NCBI GenBank assembly: GCA_003451675.1
Contig: DMCY01000015.1
Location: 78,063 to 142,062 of the forward strand
Direction: 5' to 3'
DNA from: Candidatus Atribacteria bacterium
GTDB lineage: Bacteria; Atribacterota; JS1; SB-45; 34-128
DNA length: 64,000 nucleotides
Shown here: piece after piece, positions 18,201 to 27,634 of the stretch
How the letters are laid out: every line of letters starts with the position of its first letter
Numbering within the stretch: position 1 is the stretch's first letter
Notes under the pieces: model-generated
Told to the model about the DNA's origin: nothing
What the model saw: the letters and a program-made list of their open reading frames with translations, nothing else
The model's database searches: none
Translations under genes and position numbers: made by a program

Positions 18201-18725
18201 TTCAATCTTTATTGCCGCTTATTAGAAGAGGCGATTAAGGAATTACGGGAAGAGGAAGAAGGAAAGGAAAAGAAAAAAGATATCACCCCGGTTATCGACA
18301 TAAAGATAGATGCCTATATTAGCGGAGGTTACATTCCTGATTTAAAACAAAGGGTCTTAATTTATAAGAAATTGGCTGAGATAAAAGATTTAGAAAGTTT
18401 AGAGAGGGCAAAGGAGGAGCTGAGGGACAGATATGGAATTTATCCCCAGGAGGTAAGAAATTTATTAGAGATAATATATCTGAAGATATTTTTAAGAAAG
18501 TTAGGTATTAGTTCATTGGTGGTAAAGGAAAACAGGTTAATTCTTAGATATCTGCAGAATGTTAAGATAAAAGCTAAATTAAGTAGGCTGCCTTCTTTTT
18601 ATCAGCAAAGATTAATAAAGGAAGAACATAGATTATCTGGAATTTCTAAAATTGACCTTTCCGGGATTAAATCTGCAGAAATTTTGAAATTTTTGAAGGA
18701 ATTTATAATACACTTGGCGAAATAA
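15300..18725 (+). CDS. mfd: transcription-repair coupling factor Mfd
   Basis: A translocase that removes RNA polymerase stalled at DNA lesions and recruits UvrA. In order: UvrB-like module (to about 330), RNA-polymerase-interacting CarD-like domain (PGDYVVHIDHGIGIYRG, about 475-490), and the RecG-like helicase with Walker A GDVGYGKTE near 630, Walker B VDEEQRFG, TATPIPRTLHMS and QLRGRVGR. The C-terminal TRCF domain includes DIKIDAYISGGYIPD. The length of 1141 is normal. The ATG at 15300 is preferred over a TTG at 15285, which lies within the GAAAGGA Shine-Dalgarno region. Confidence 0.97.
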   Translation: MSLSGILSLWKQSKEFEEIIKIIKGKLINKILLSGLKDSARSFFISALTSPEELKKSYLIITDTQEDALKIYQDLGTFLNKSKNEEENIFLFPSFDVLPYEDISSDPQIIQQRINILKHLSTNDHNNKKRIILIADVKALLPKLASPQKFKKTSWKLKVGDVLKKEDFLKILLDQNYRSVELVEEKGEFSSRGGIIDFFPVTSENPLRLELFGDQIESIRYFNLSTQRSILKLNDYTLLPSRELIADGSSNYNYSTIFDYLPEELIVLQNDPESIKEKEEEFQEEVEDIYQKIQQDKKELIFSPSSYFITKSEICDKLKSKKIINFTYLPEENKEGTSGNQEERKEDIREFTLEGQEISSYFGNLDLFVKDLEKWQKEKQYIVILVRNEGRAQRLGEILEERGVERFTIGRIEEYAHLKSTIFISYGYLNYGFRLPDLKTVFITDQEIFGKERNKRYKLTRRKSEPFSTIMDISPGDYVVHIDHGIGIYRGIVNLTIKGVKQDYLLIEYAQGDKLYVPIDQFNLVHKYIGIKDKTPKIYRLGGVSWGKAKGKAKRSIQKLAQELYNLYVARKEIRGFAFSKDNNWQQELEMSFPFEETYDQLQALSEVKADMEIVKPMERLVCGDVGYGKTEIAIRAAFKAVLDGKQVAILAPTTILVQQHYDNFRERMSSFPINIDMLSRFRTKQELKKVIEGLEEGKVDIIIGTHRLIQNDIRFKDLGLLIVDEEQRFGVLHKERIKKLKESIDSLTLTATPIPRTLHMSLIGVRDLSVINTPPEDRFPIATYICRRDDKVIIEAIRRELDREGQIFFVHNRVRSIQKIARDLNRLFPQARIGIAHGQMVEEQLEDIMIDFLEKKYDILVCTTIIEIGLDIPNVNTIIIDDAHKFGLSQLYQLRGRVGRTDRRAYAYFLYPSYRSISDTAKKRLQAIKEFSELGSGFKLAMRDLEIRGAGNLLGKEQHGSVSEVGFNLYCRLLEEAIKELREEEEGKEKKKDITPVIDIKIDAYISGGYIPDLKQRVLIYKKLAEIKDLESLERAKEELRDRYGIYPQEVRNLLEIIYLKIFLRKLGISSLVVKENRLILRYLQNVKIKAKLSRLPSFYQQRLIKEEHRLSGISKIDLSGIKSAEILKFLKEFIIHLAK

Positions 18726-19058
18726 AATTAGTTAGCTAGTTAGCTAGTTACTCAGTTAGTTGGTTACCTGGTTTTAAATACAAGAAAAACAAAGGTTATC
18801 GGTTTACGGTTCTTGGTTTTCAGTTCAAGATAAAACTAAAAAGTTAGAGCTAAAAGTAAAAAAACATTATTCAAAACTTAAAATCTTTTCTATAATTTTG
18901 AATTTTAATTTATAGTTTTACGCTTTTAGCCTTACACTTTACACTCTATATTATTCACTAACGACTAATTAATCTTGTATTTGTATTTTTAACTATCTAA
19001 CCAAGTAACTAACTAACCAAGTAACTAACTAACCAACTAACCAAATACGGAGGAACAA
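18726..19058. repeat. intergenic repeat block between mfd and mazG
   Basis: No gene seen. G-type octads lie at 18728-18772 and C-type at 18973-19046. Between them are TTATCGGTTTACGGTTC, TTGAATTTTAATTTATAG and TACACTTTACACTC phrases that recur with variation in other gaps. Confidence 0.7.
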
Positions 19059-19454
19059 ATGTACGAAAAAGAGAAAGAACTATTTGCAGAAATGATTAGT
19101 ATTATTGTTAAATTGAGGGGGCCGAAAGGCTGCCTTTGGGACAGAAAGCAGACCTTAGAATCTCTGGCTCCCAATATTTTAGAAGAAGCTGAAGAGGTTT
19201 CCCAGGCAGTTAAGTCTAAATGTAAGGATAATCTGTGTGAAGAATTGGGTGACCTGTTGATGGTAATACTTATGGAGATTGGAATTGCCCAGGAAAAAGG
19301 CTTATTTACTTATTCTGATGTACTGACCGGAGCAATAAAAAAATTCGTCAGGAGGCACCCTCATGTCTTTGGTGATGTAAAAGTGAACACTCCCGAAGAA
19401 GCCTTAGCGATATGGAAAAAGATGAAAAGAAAAGAAAAAGAAGCAAATAATTAA
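19059..19454 (+). CDS. mazG: MazG-type nucleoside triphosphate pyrophosphohydrolase
   Basis: Hydrolyses NTPs to NMP and pyrophosphate, a house-cleaning or (p)ppGpp-modulating activity. LRGPKGCLWDRKQTLESLAP (about 19-38) is the family opening, followed by the metal-binding helices EEAEEVSQAV and EELGDLLMVI, with the EExxE...ExxD acidic pattern. At 131 residues it is a single-domain MazG, about half the length of the two-domain E. coli enzyme. CGGAGG precedes the ATG. Confidence 0.92.
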   Translation: MYEKEKELFAEMISIIVKLRGPKGCLWDRKQTLESLAPNILEEAEEVSQAVKSKCKDNLCEELGDLLMVILMEIGIAQEKGLFTYSDVLTGAIKKFVRRHPHVFGDVKVNTPEEALAIWKKMKRKEKEANN

Positions 19455-19885
19455 AAATAATACAATATAGATTAAAAATTACATTTAACCTATATAGGAT
19501 ATATGATATAATAAATTGGTTAACTGGTTAACCGTTAATTAGTTACTTGGTTACCTGGTTAAATAGTTAAAAATACATGATAAGTGATGAGTAATGTGTG
19601 ACAATTAAATAGTTGCAAGTTTAAAAAGCATTTATTTATAGTGAACTGATAACTGAAAACTTAAAGCGAAAAGCGAAAAACCATAATTCAAAATTCAAAA
19701 CTTTTTCTTCAATTTTAGATTTTAAGTTTTGGTTTTGCGTTTTTAGTTTTACACTTTACGCTCTAATATTATTCACTAACGACTAATTTAATCGGTCAAT
19801 TAATGAATTAATTTTAATCTTTATCTTAATTGGTGAATTAATATAATTGGTCAATCGGCCAATTGGCAAATCGGGGAATTGTTTC
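19455..19885. repeat. intergenic repeat block before tamB
   Basis: No gene seen. G-type octads at about 19517-19570 are followed by phrases (AAAGCGAAAAGCGAAAAACC and TTTTGCGTTTTTAG). From 19792 the block changes to ATTGGTCAATCGGCC-type octads, which run right up to the tamB start and supply its GGGGAA ribosome site. Confidence 0.7.
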
Positions 19886-22800
19886 ATGTCTGATAAGAAA
19901 TCAAAAAAATCCTTTCCAAAAATAATATTAATTACTCTGATTCTCGTTGTTCTAATTACCGGAGGCTATTTTGCTGTTCGGAGTAATCAAGCTAAAAATG
20001 AGCTGAAAAGTCAGATCATTTCTACGATAGAAAATGCCATTGATCGGGGAATTTATATTGGTAAAGTTAAAAATTACTCTCTTAGTTCTATAACTTTATC
20101 TAATTTTAAGGTATTCAAAGACAGTTCATTAAAAGATGAAGATTTATTTTTTGAAGCAGAAGAAATAATTGTCAATTATGATCTGGATATTCTCTCTGCT
20201 TTAAAAAGGAAAGCAGCTTTGAATATTAAAGATATCACCCTGGTTAAACCCCGGGTGACTTTGATTAGAAACAGTCAGGGGATTTTTGATTTTATAGAAA
20301 AATTTAATTTTGGTAAGAATGATTTTTCCAATTCCTTTTTAGTTAAAAGAATAAATATTGAGAATGGAAATTTATCTTACAAAGACTATCGAGTAACTAA
20401 AGAAGAAAGCCTCTTAACCAAAGTAAAATCTTTAAATGGTTATTTTTATCTGGGAAATTTACCCAAAGTTGAATTTGATTGTTCAGGTTTAAGGGAAGAA
20501 GACAATGCTCCTCTTGCCCTAAAGGGATATTTCTTTGCTGATAGAGCAGATTATTCCCTCGATTTTACTTTTAAAGATGCTGATGTTACTCATTTTCAAT
20601 ATTATTTTGCGGAAACCAAGCCCTTCAATTTAAAAAGGGGGTTGTTTAATTTAAGTCTCCACCTGGCCAATGATTCAGATACTACTAAAGGAGAAACTAT
20701 CTGGTATGGCCAGGTCTCCGCAAGAGATGTTGATCTATCTCCGGATTTTTTGGACGGCATAGAACTCAAACAAGCTGAGGGTTCAGCGACCTTTGATTCC
20801 AAAGAAACCATAATAGAAAAGGTAACCGCACTTTATAAGAATTCCCCCTTTACCCTAACCGGCAATCTCACTTATATTGATAAGTTTAATTACAATATAA
20901 GGGTTAAATCAGATGATTTTAAATTAAGCGACCTGGAAGAGGGGCTAAAAGAATATATATCTCTGTCTCAGGAGTTTCAAGCTAAGGGAAACTCTAATCT
21001 ATCATTTGAAGTAAGTGGTTCAGAAGATATTTTTCAGATGCAGGGTGAATTGTTAACCGAACAAGGGGAGATTCAAGGATATGATTTTTCCCATCTAAAG
21101 ACAGAATTTTATTATGACCAGGATGGTTTTTATTTTAAAAATTTGAAAGCAGGGGTTGGAGAAGGCATTATTGAGGGCACAGGTAGAATTAATCTGAAAA
21201 GTGAACTGCCCGAATACAATCTTTTATTTAACCTGGCACAGGTAGACGTAGAAAGTGATTTTCTAAAATCTTTCCATCTGGATTATCTAAAGAGGGGATT
21301 ATTATCGGGAAAAGTTGAGATTAGAGGGATTGCTGCTCAAGGCGAGAAAGTGAATCTTTCTACTGAGGCAAAGATTAAAAACGAAGCAGGAATTCTTTCT
21401 CTAAAAGCAGAAGGAATAATCGCTGAAAATAATTATATGAATTTGAAAGTAAATACTAGCGGAATTAAGTTGGAAGAGCTGGGAGAATTCTTAAATTATC
21501 AAGAGATTAAAGGATTGGCCAGTTTTAATGGTGAGTTGAGCGGTCTGCCCGATAATTTAAAGATTAAAGGTAAAATCGAAGCAGAAAAAGGACAGATATC
21601 TGAATTACCTTTTAATTATCTGGAAGGGAAGATAGATTATCAGAACAATAGTTTAAAGCTGGAAGAGCTTGTTTTTAAAAATGAAGGTATTATCTTTAAG
21701 AGCAAAGGAAATATTGATTTTTCTGAGAAAAATGATATTGAGACGAGCCTTGCCTTCAAGGTGGAACAGGCAGACATAAACTATCTGGCAAAGCTTTTTA
21801 ATTATGATTTGCCCCTATCCGGTTTGGCTCAAGGAGAAATTATCATTGAAGGCATTTGGCCTAAATTAAATGCACACGGTAATTTAGGGTTAAAAGATAT
21901 TAATTTAGTTAGCCTTAAAGCAGAATCCGGGAATCTCATCTTTGTTTTAGAGGATGATAAGATAGGAATTGACAGTATGGTTTTGAATTTAGGGAAAAAC
22001 CAGCTCTATACCCAGGGAGAAATAAATTTAGAAGAAGATTTCCCCCTAAACTTGAGAGTTAATTTCCTAAATCAAGATATTTCATCTTTAATATCAAATT
22101 TTGTAGAATCAGATTTAATAAGTAAATTTAGAGGGCAGGCCACAGGCTCTCTGGAGATAAAAGGTAATTATGCTTCTCCTGACCTATATCTATCTGCCTT
22201 GATTAATGATGCCCAGTTAGAAGGAGTAGCTTTAAACTCCATAGAAGTAAAATTAGAAAAAATTGGTTCTATGGTAAGGATTAATCAGCTAAAACTGAGT
22301 CAGAGAAAAGGGGAGCTTACAGCGGGGGGATGGATTAATCTTGATGAGGATAATAAAAATATAGATATTCACCTCTCAGCAGATAATGTGGATATGAGCC
22401 AATTGTCTAATCTTTTTGGTATAGAAGATAAAATTGAAGGTATGATGAACTTTAAGGCGGAGGTCACGGGAGATATCAACTCACCCGATATATCTTTCTC
22501 GGCAAAGGTTGAAAAGGGGAGATTCCAGGATTTTATTTTTGATAATCTTACCTTTGAAGCTCTATACAACCAGGATATTTTAGAGGTTAAACAATTTGCA
22601 ATGGATAAAGGAGGTCATCAAATAAAAGGAAAGGGCAAGATACCTTATGAGTTTTCTTTTATGGGAAGAGAAAAAGTTACCCCAAGCTTAGCCGATATTC
22701 CCATAGATTTCATCCTTACTTTAGAAAATACTGATTTAAGTTTTATTAGTATGTTCTTCAAGGAAGAAATTAAACAACTCCAGGGCTTAACTAATGCCGA

Positions 22801-24022
22801 ATTAGAAGTTTCTGGCACTTTAAACCAACCGATTTTGAATGGACATATCACCCTTGCAGGCGGCGAAATAGAACTTTACCAATTTCCAGCTAAAATAAAT
22901 GGCCTAAATGTCTCACTCCAATTAGAAGATAATTTAGTTAAAATAAAAGATATGAATTTTCAGATTGACCGATATAGGATGTATACTTCCGGAGAATTTG
23001 CTTTGAAAAACTTGCAACCTCAGGATTTAAGTATTAATATATGGAGTGATAAGGAGGAAATTCTATACCAGGATATTTTCAAGGCTCAGGCTGATTTAAA
23101 AGCAAAGGTGACTGGCCAGTTTACTTCTCCTCATATAGAAGGAATTTTAACTCTTTCTCAGGCAGAACTGAACTGGAAAGATAATAATAAAGATATCTCT
23201 TTGAATCCATCTGCGCTTTTATCTAAATTAATTAACCTTAAAGGAGATATCGATCTTGAGGTGAAAATTCTAAATGATTTTATGGCTAAAACTAATGATT
23301 TTAATTTGAAATTAGCGGGAAGCGTAAAAGTTCAGGGAGCTCTATCTGCTCCCAAATTGAACGGGGGATTACAGATTAAACAGGGCTATGCCACTTTTTT
23401 AGATAAGAGGTTCAGGGTATCTGATGGTAAAATAATATTTGTTGATTCTATAGGGAAAGATATGATTTTAGATCTAAGAGCAAAGACTGAAATTGATGAC
23501 ATAGATGTTTTTTTAAATGTGAGCGGGATTCTTGCTCAACCAACGATTACCCTTAGTTCCTCTCCTACCTTAACTGAAAGTGAAATAATTTCTCTTTTAA
23601 TGTTTAATAAAAACTATGCCGGATTGACCGAGGGAGAAATGGAAACAATTTTAAAAGAAGAAATGGTTAATTTAATAGCCCAGGGGTTGAGCATAAGATT
23701 TTTAAACCAGATAGAAGATGAAATTGCTAATTCCTTAGGTTTAGATGAATTTAAAATTGAAACAATCTTTAAAAAGGAAGAGGGTTCTGATTTAGTTTTT
23801 TTCCCTGGCTTTACCTTAGAAACCTTAGCCTTTAAAATAGGAAAGTATTTTTCAGAAAATTTTTATTTATCTTATTCTGCGCCTTTATTTGAAATGGAAA
23901 TAGGTGACCTGGAATTGGAATATAAGCTTGAAAATGACTTAACTTTAAGTACTCAAATAGGTTCAGTAGGTTCGCAAGATGGTGAATTTGAATTAAAATT
24001 TGAATTACAATATGAATTTTAA
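19886..24022 (+). CDS. tamB: TamB/DUF490-type inter-membrane protein
   Basis: TamB-like proteins are bridge-like beta-taco proteins anchored in the inner membrane that span the periplasm and, with a BamA-family partner, support outer-membrane protein and lipid transport. One membrane anchor (ILITLILVVLITGGYFAV) lies near residues 13-30, followed by about 1200 residues of repeating beta-strands. The conserved C-terminal DUF490 region contains SPTLTESEIISLLMF. The length of 1379 is typical. The ATG at 19886 is preferred to an upstream in-frame TTG at 19847 because the N-terminal extension would be translated repeat sequence. bamA follows after a 28-bp-arm inverted repeat. Confidence 0.9.
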   Translation: MSDKKSKKSFPKIILITLILVVLITGGYFAVRSNQAKNELKSQIISTIENAIDRGIYIGKVKNYSLSSITLSNFKVFKDSSLKDEDLFFEAEEIIVNYDLDILSALKRKAALNIKDITLVKPRVTLIRNSQGIFDFIEKFNFGKNDFSNSFLVKRINIENGNLSYKDYRVTKEESLLTKVKSLNGYFYLGNLPKVEFDCSGLREEDNAPLALKGYFFADRADYSLDFTFKDADVTHFQYYFAETKPFNLKRGLFNLSLHLANDSDTTKGETIWYGQVSARDVDLSPDFLDGIELKQAEGSATFDSKETIIEKVTALYKNSPFTLTGNLTYIDKFNYNIRVKSDDFKLSDLEEGLKEYISLSQEFQAKGNSNLSFEVSGSEDIFQMQGELLTEQGEIQGYDFSHLKTEFYYDQDGFYFKNLKAGVGEGIIEGTGRINLKSELPEYNLLFNLAQVDVESDFLKSFHLDYLKRGLLSGKVEIRGIAAQGEKVNLSTEAKIKNEAGILSLKAEGIIAENNYMNLKVNTSGIKLEELGEFLNYQEIKGLASFNGELSGLPDNLKIKGKIEAEKGQISELPFNYLEGKIDYQNNSLKLEELVFKNEGIIFKSKGNIDFSEKNDIETSLAFKVEQADINYLAKLFNYDLPLSGLAQGEIIIEGIWPKLNAHGNLGLKDINLVSLKAESGNLIFVLEDDKIGIDSMVLNLGKNQLYTQGEINLEEDFPLNLRVNFLNQDISSLISNFVESDLISKFRGQATGSLEIKGNYASPDLYLSALINDAQLEGVALNSIEVKLEKIGSMVRINQLKLSQRKGELTAGGWINLDEDNKNIDIHLSADNVDMSQLSNLFGIEDKIEGMMNFKAEVTGDINSPDISFSAKVEKGRFQDFIFDNLTFEALYNQDILEVKQFAMDKGGHQIKGKGKIPYEFSFMGREKVTPSLADIPIDFILTLENTDLSFISMFFKEEIKQLQGLTNAELEVSGTLNQPILNGHITLAGGEIELYQFPAKINGLNVSLQLEDNLVKIKDMNFQIDRYRMYTSGEFALKNLQPQDLSINIWSDKEEILYQDIFKAQADLKAKVTGQFTSPHIEGILTLSQAELNWKDNNKDISLNPSALLSKLINLKGDIDLEVKILNDFMAKTNDFNLKLAGSVKVQGALSAPKLNGGLQIKQGYATFLDKRFRVSDGKIIFVDSIGKDMILDLRAKTEIDDIDVFLNVSGILAQPTITLSSSPTLTESEIISLLMFNKNYAGLTEGEMETILKEEMVNLIAQGLSIRFLNQIEDEIANSLGLDEFKIETIFKKEEGSDLVFFPGFTLETLAFKIGKYFSENFYLSYSAPLFEMEIGDLELEYKLENDLTLSTQIGSVGSQDGEFELKFELQYEF

Positions 24023-24037
24023 TAAAAATGTAAAAAT

Positions 24038-24120
24038 GGGGTCAGGTCTCAACATTTGACATAACTTACACCTAAATAAGACAGCAAAAAATGTTATGTC
24101 AAATGTTGAGACCTGACCCC
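24038..24120. repeat. inverted repeat with 28-bp arms between tamB and bamA
   Basis: The 5' arm (24038-24065, starting GGGGTCAGGTCTCAACA) and the 3' arm (24093-24120) are perfect complements around a 27-base centre. It resembles the REP-type palindromes mobilised by RAYT/IS200-like transposases; no transposase is in the window. In the tamB-bamA transcript it would form a very stable hairpin. Confidence 0.9.
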
Positions 24121-24142
24121 CAATCAAGGGGAGGAATAAAAA

Positions 24143-25894
24143 GTGAGGAAGAATAAATGGAGCAAGATACTCATATTTGGAATTTTAGCTTTAATATTTG
24201 TTTTGAGCAGTTTAAGCGTAGTTCAGGCACAGGCAAACAATCAAGGAAAGATAACTGCTATAGTGGTCCAGGGGAATGAAAATATTTCTAAGGATTTAAT
24301 AATTTCCCAAATTGCCTCTAACCTGGGAGATGTATTTTCCAAAGAAAATATAGAAAGAGATCTAAAAGCAGTATATGATCTGGGTTATTTTAAAGATGTT
24401 AAAATAAAATTAGAATCATTCAGAGACGGCTACAAAGTAGTTTTTGAAGTAATAGAGAACTTGCCTATAAAAGAGATCAATATTGAAGGTAATACCGTAG
24501 TCTCCGTAGAAGAGATGCGAGAAGTAATGGTTTTGCAAGAAGGGCAAATTTTTTGCCAGAAGATACTAAAAAACGACCTTGATCGTATTTCTCAACTATA
24601 TAAAGACCGTGGGTATCTTTTAATTAATATTAAAGATATTAATTTTGATGAAGAAGGAAAATTATGGATAAACATTTCCGAAGGCCGACTGGAAAAGATA
24701 GTAATTGAAGGTAATGACAAGACCAAAGAAAAAGTAATTACCAGAGAAATTGATATTGAGCCCGGTGACCTCTTCAATTTTGAGAAAGTAAAAAAATCCC
24801 TGCAGAAAATTTATAACTTAGGATTCTTCGAAGATGTAAGTATGAAATTGGAACCGGGTGCCGAAGAAGATTCAATAGTTTTAGTTGTAAAAGTAATTGA
24901 GAAAAATACAGGGAAATTTGGTATTGGAGCAGGATATAACTCCGAAGAGGGGCTTATGGGATTTACTAGTTACGAGGAGAATAATCTTTTTGGAGGAGGA
25001 CAGAAAGTACAAGCCAAAATAGAACTGGGAGGAAGGACTACTTATAAACTTTCTTTCCTTGAACCCTGGTTAGCTGACACGCCTACTTCCTTCGGTTTTG
25101 AAGTATATGATACTATAAATCACAAAGAAGACAAGGAAGAAGAAGTGATTCTTGCTGAATATGATGAAGAAAGACTGGGAGGAAGGCTTATTTTCGGAAG
25201 GAAGGTAAGCGATGCAGTTAAATTAGGATTGGAATTAAAGAGCGAGAGAGTAACCTATGATCTAGTTTCCGGAACCCTACCCGAAGATACTAATGAAGGG
25301 TTAACTAATAGCTTTGTACCTACTTTTTCTTATGATACTCGTGATAATGTATTTGAACCTACTTCCGGTTGGTATCATAGTTTTTCTTTAGAAAAAGCGG
25401 GAGGATTTTTAGGAGGAGATTATAACTTTACCAAATACAATTTAACTCTTAGAGCATATATTTCTACTAAGTTTATTGGAGACGTAGTCGATATCGGCAG
25501 TGTTAAAAAGATAACCGATAATTTAAGCAAGGGGGTATTAGCTCTCCGGGCTATGGGTGGTATGGCGGATACTGATTTACCTTCTTTTGCAGCATATCAA
25601 GTAGGAGGAATGAATACTTTAAGAGGTTATGATTTAGGTGAATTTTCCGGAGATAAGTCTTTGGTATTTAATGCGGAGTACAGATTTCCTTTAGCTGAAA
25701 ATTTCCAGGCAGTGCTTTTTGCAGATTGGGGTCAAGCCTGGGAGATCGAACAAAGCATTAATTTAGAAGATTTAAAATTTGGCAGGGGAGTAGGTATCCG
25801 TTTTGATACTCCTCTTGGGCCAATTAGATTAGACTATGGAATCAATGAAGAAGGAGAAGGCGAAACTTACTTTAGTATGGGGCATACTTTTTAA
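24143..25894 (+). CDS. bamA: outer-membrane protein assembly factor BamA (Omp85)
   Basis: Inserts beta-barrel proteins into the outer membrane. A signal peptide covers about residues 1-30 (AQA cleavage site). Three POTRA domains follow (about 33-100, 101-178, 179-255), each with a GN or GY/GF turn, such as YDLGYFKDV and YNLGFFEDV, rather than the five of E. coli. The 16-strand barrel contains the surface-antigen motif QVGGMNTLRGYDLGEF and VRRxRG-like GRGVGIRFDTPLGPIRLDYG. The last residue is Phe, as expected for a Bam substrate. The start is GTG with GGGGAGGAA upstream. Confidence 0.95.
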   Translation: MRKNKWSKILIFGILALIFVLSSLSVVQAQANNQGKITAIVVQGNENISKDLIISQIASNLGDVFSKENIERDLKAVYDLGYFKDVKIKLESFRDGYKVVFEVIENLPIKEINIEGNTVVSVEEMREVMVLQEGQIFCQKILKNDLDRISQLYKDRGYLLINIKDINFDEEGKLWINISEGRLEKIVIEGNDKTKEKVITREIDIEPGDLFNFEKVKKSLQKIYNLGFFEDVSMKLEPGAEEDSIVLVVKVIEKNTGKFGIGAGYNSEEGLMGFTSYEENNLFGGGQKVQAKIELGGRTTYKLSFLEPWLADTPTSFGFEVYDTINHKEDKEEEVILAEYDEERLGGRLIFGRKVSDAVKLGLELKSERVTYDLVSGTLPEDTNEGLTNSFVPTFSYDTRDNVFEPTSGWYHSFSLEKAGGFLGGDYNFTKYNLTLRAYISTKFIGDVVDIGSVKKITDNLSKGVLALRAMGGMADTDLPSFAAYQVGGMNTLRGYDLGEFSGDKSLVFNAEYRFPLAENFQAVLFADWGQAWEIEQSINLEDLKFGRGVGIRFDTPLGPIRLDYGINEEGEGETYFSMGHTF

Positions 25895-26403
25895 ATAGTT
25901 AGCTGGTTAGTTGGTTACCTGGTTAATTAGTTAAATAAATATTCACTAACCATTAACTAATTAACTAATTTACCAATTTACCGATTAAATTAGTCGTTAG
26001 TATATAATATAGCGTATAGCGGGTAGCGTTTAGCGTATAGTTGTGAGCTGCAAGTGTAAGGATAAGACAATAAAAAAATACTATATTCCGTGTAAAATTA
26101 AGTTTTCATTTATCGGTCTTCAGCTAATAGTTACAAGTTGCAAGATGCAAGTGTTTACAATTTGCCAATTAAATCTAATTCAATAATCAGCAAGTTGGCC
26201 GGTTAGAAAGGAAATTGCAAGACTAGTTTTTAGTTGGTGTTTATTATGCTCTCTGTCATTGCGAGCTCCGATTTATCGGAGCGTGGCAATCTCGCAATGA
26301 CAAAAACTTATACGCTAAACGCTATAATACGAGATACGATTTACTAGATACGAGATACTAATTTTTGACGCGATAACTAATTAATATATTAAGGAGGAAA
26401 ACA
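25895..26403. repeat. intergenic repeat block between bamA and skp
   Basis: No gene seen. G-type octads at 25898-25935, TAGCGTATAGCGGGTAGCG phrases at about 25992-26040, and a long palindrome at 26255-26301. In that palindrome GTCATTGCGAG and CTCGCAATGAC enclose a CTCCGATTTATCGGAG hairpin. A diverged copy of the ATACGAGATACG repeat is at about 26329-26362. The skp Shine-Dalgarno AAGGAGG follows. Confidence 0.75.
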
Positions 26404-26958
26404 ATGCAAGTAGCAGAAAAAAGGATAGGGAATAAAGCAATTTTTATTCTATTGTTTACAGTAGTAGTCTTTTTATTTTTAAGTTTTCAAAATATTGAGG
26501 CAGCAGCGGGAAAGGTAGGTTTAGTAAATCTGGCGGAAGTTATATCTAACCATCCTTATACCCGAAACATTAATCAACTTAGTTTAAACTTACGAGAAGA
26601 ACTTCAAAAACGCCAGGAAGAATTAAATAAACAAGGTAAAGGACTTGATGAAACTGGACTTAAAAAGTTGGAAGATAAATTTAATAAAGAATGGTCACCA
26701 ATTAAAGAGAAGATCCTTGCTGAGATAAAATCATACCAGGCAGCTCGTTATTCAGATATTATTGAAGCAATTAAGGCAGTAGGAGATAAAGGGAAATATG
26801 ATTTAATATTAAATAGTGAGATAAAAGTGCCAGCTGGGACCGATATTTTAAATTATCCTATTGCTCTCTATGGAGGAGAAGATATTACTCAGGATGTAAT
26901 AGCAGAGATTAATAGGAAATTAGAAGAAGAACAGAAAGAAAAAGATAAAACACAATGA
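26404..26958 (+). CDS. skp: OmpH/Skp-like periplasmic chaperone
   Basis: Skp chaperones unfolded outer-membrane proteins across the periplasm. The 184-residue protein has a signal peptide (hydrophobic stretch about 16-33, cleavage near IEAAAG), the [16 protein letters not shown] segment that opens the OmpH domain, and a long charged helical region (about 55-125) that would form the tentacle coiled coil. AAGGAGG precedes the ATG. Its TGA overlaps the fabZ ATG by 4 bases (ATGA), so the two are translationally coupled. Confidence 0.88.
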   Translation: MQVAEKRIGNKAIFILLFTVVVFLFLSFQNIEAAAGKVGLVNLAEVISNHPYTRNINQLSLNLREELQKRQEELNKQGKGLDETGLKKLEDKFNKEWSPIKEKILAEIKSYQAARYSDIIEAIKAVGDKGKYDLILNSEIKVPAGTDILNYPIALYGGEDITQDVIAEINRKLEEEQKEKDKTQ

Positions 26959-27383
26959 AACAAAAATTATCCATAGGAAAAATTTTAAATCTTTTACCCC
27001 ATCGTTATCCTTTTTTATTAGTAGATAAAATATTGGAGCAGGAAGAAAATAAAATTGTAGGGTTGAAAAATGTAACCATAAATGAGCCCTTTTTTCAGGG
27101 ACATTTTCCGGGGCATCCGGTGATGCCTGGAGTTCTCATACTTGAAGCTATGGCTCAAACCGGTGGAGTACTGATGTTCTCCAAAGAAGAAAACAAGGGG
27201 AAGATTCCCTTATTTGCCGGTATCGATAAGGCTCGCTTTAAAAAACCTGTTTATCCCGGAGACCAATTAATAATTAAAGTAGAAATTGTAAAGATGGTAA
27301 GAGGAATTGGTAAGGCTAAAGCAAAGGCCTATGTGGATGATAATTTAGTAGCCTTTGCTGAGTTAATGTTTACTGCAGTTTGA
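26955..27383 (+). CDS. fabZ: 3-hydroxyacyl-ACP dehydratase FabZ
   Basis: Dehydrates 3-hydroxyacyl-ACP in fatty acid elongation. [14 protein letters not shown] opens the hot-dog fold, and [20 protein letters not shown] carries catalytic H50 and E64. The length is 142, so it is FabZ alone and not an LpxC-FabZ fusion. Coupling to skp and position in the outer-membrane block link fatty acid supply to lipid A synthesis, but lpxA, lpxC and lpxD, frequent neighbours elsewhere, are not in the window. Confidence 0.95.
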   Translation: MKQKLSIGKILNLLPHRYPFLLVDKILEQEENKIVGLKNVTINEPFFQGHFPGHPVMPGVLILEAMAQTGGVLMFSKEENKGKIPLFAGIDKARFKKPVYPGDQLIIKVEIVKMVRGIGKAKAKAYVDDNLVAFAELMFTAV

Positions 27384-27634
27384 ATTTAGTTAGCTGGTTA
27401 GCTAACTGGTTAATTGGTTAGTTAGTTAAGATAAAAACTAGTTAGTCGGTTGGCAAGTTACCCAATTTACCAGTTAATGGAACAAGCAATGCGGCCCTAC
27501 TTACTGAAAACTGAGAATTAAAAACTGTAAACTAATTTTCTTTATCTAAAAACTACTTTGTATCTTGCATCTGTGTTCATAACCAGCTAACTAAGTAACC
27601 AGTTAACCAACTAACCAATTTAAGGGAGTTAATC

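Noticed and set aside
19847..19885. Upstream TTG start for tamB
   Set aside because: It would translate octad repeat sequence and has no ribosome site; the ATG at 19886 is followed directly by the anchor region.
24038..24120. Terminal inverted repeats of an insertion sequence
   Set aside because: Only 27 bases lie between the arms, so there is no room for a transposase; REP-like palindrome preferred.
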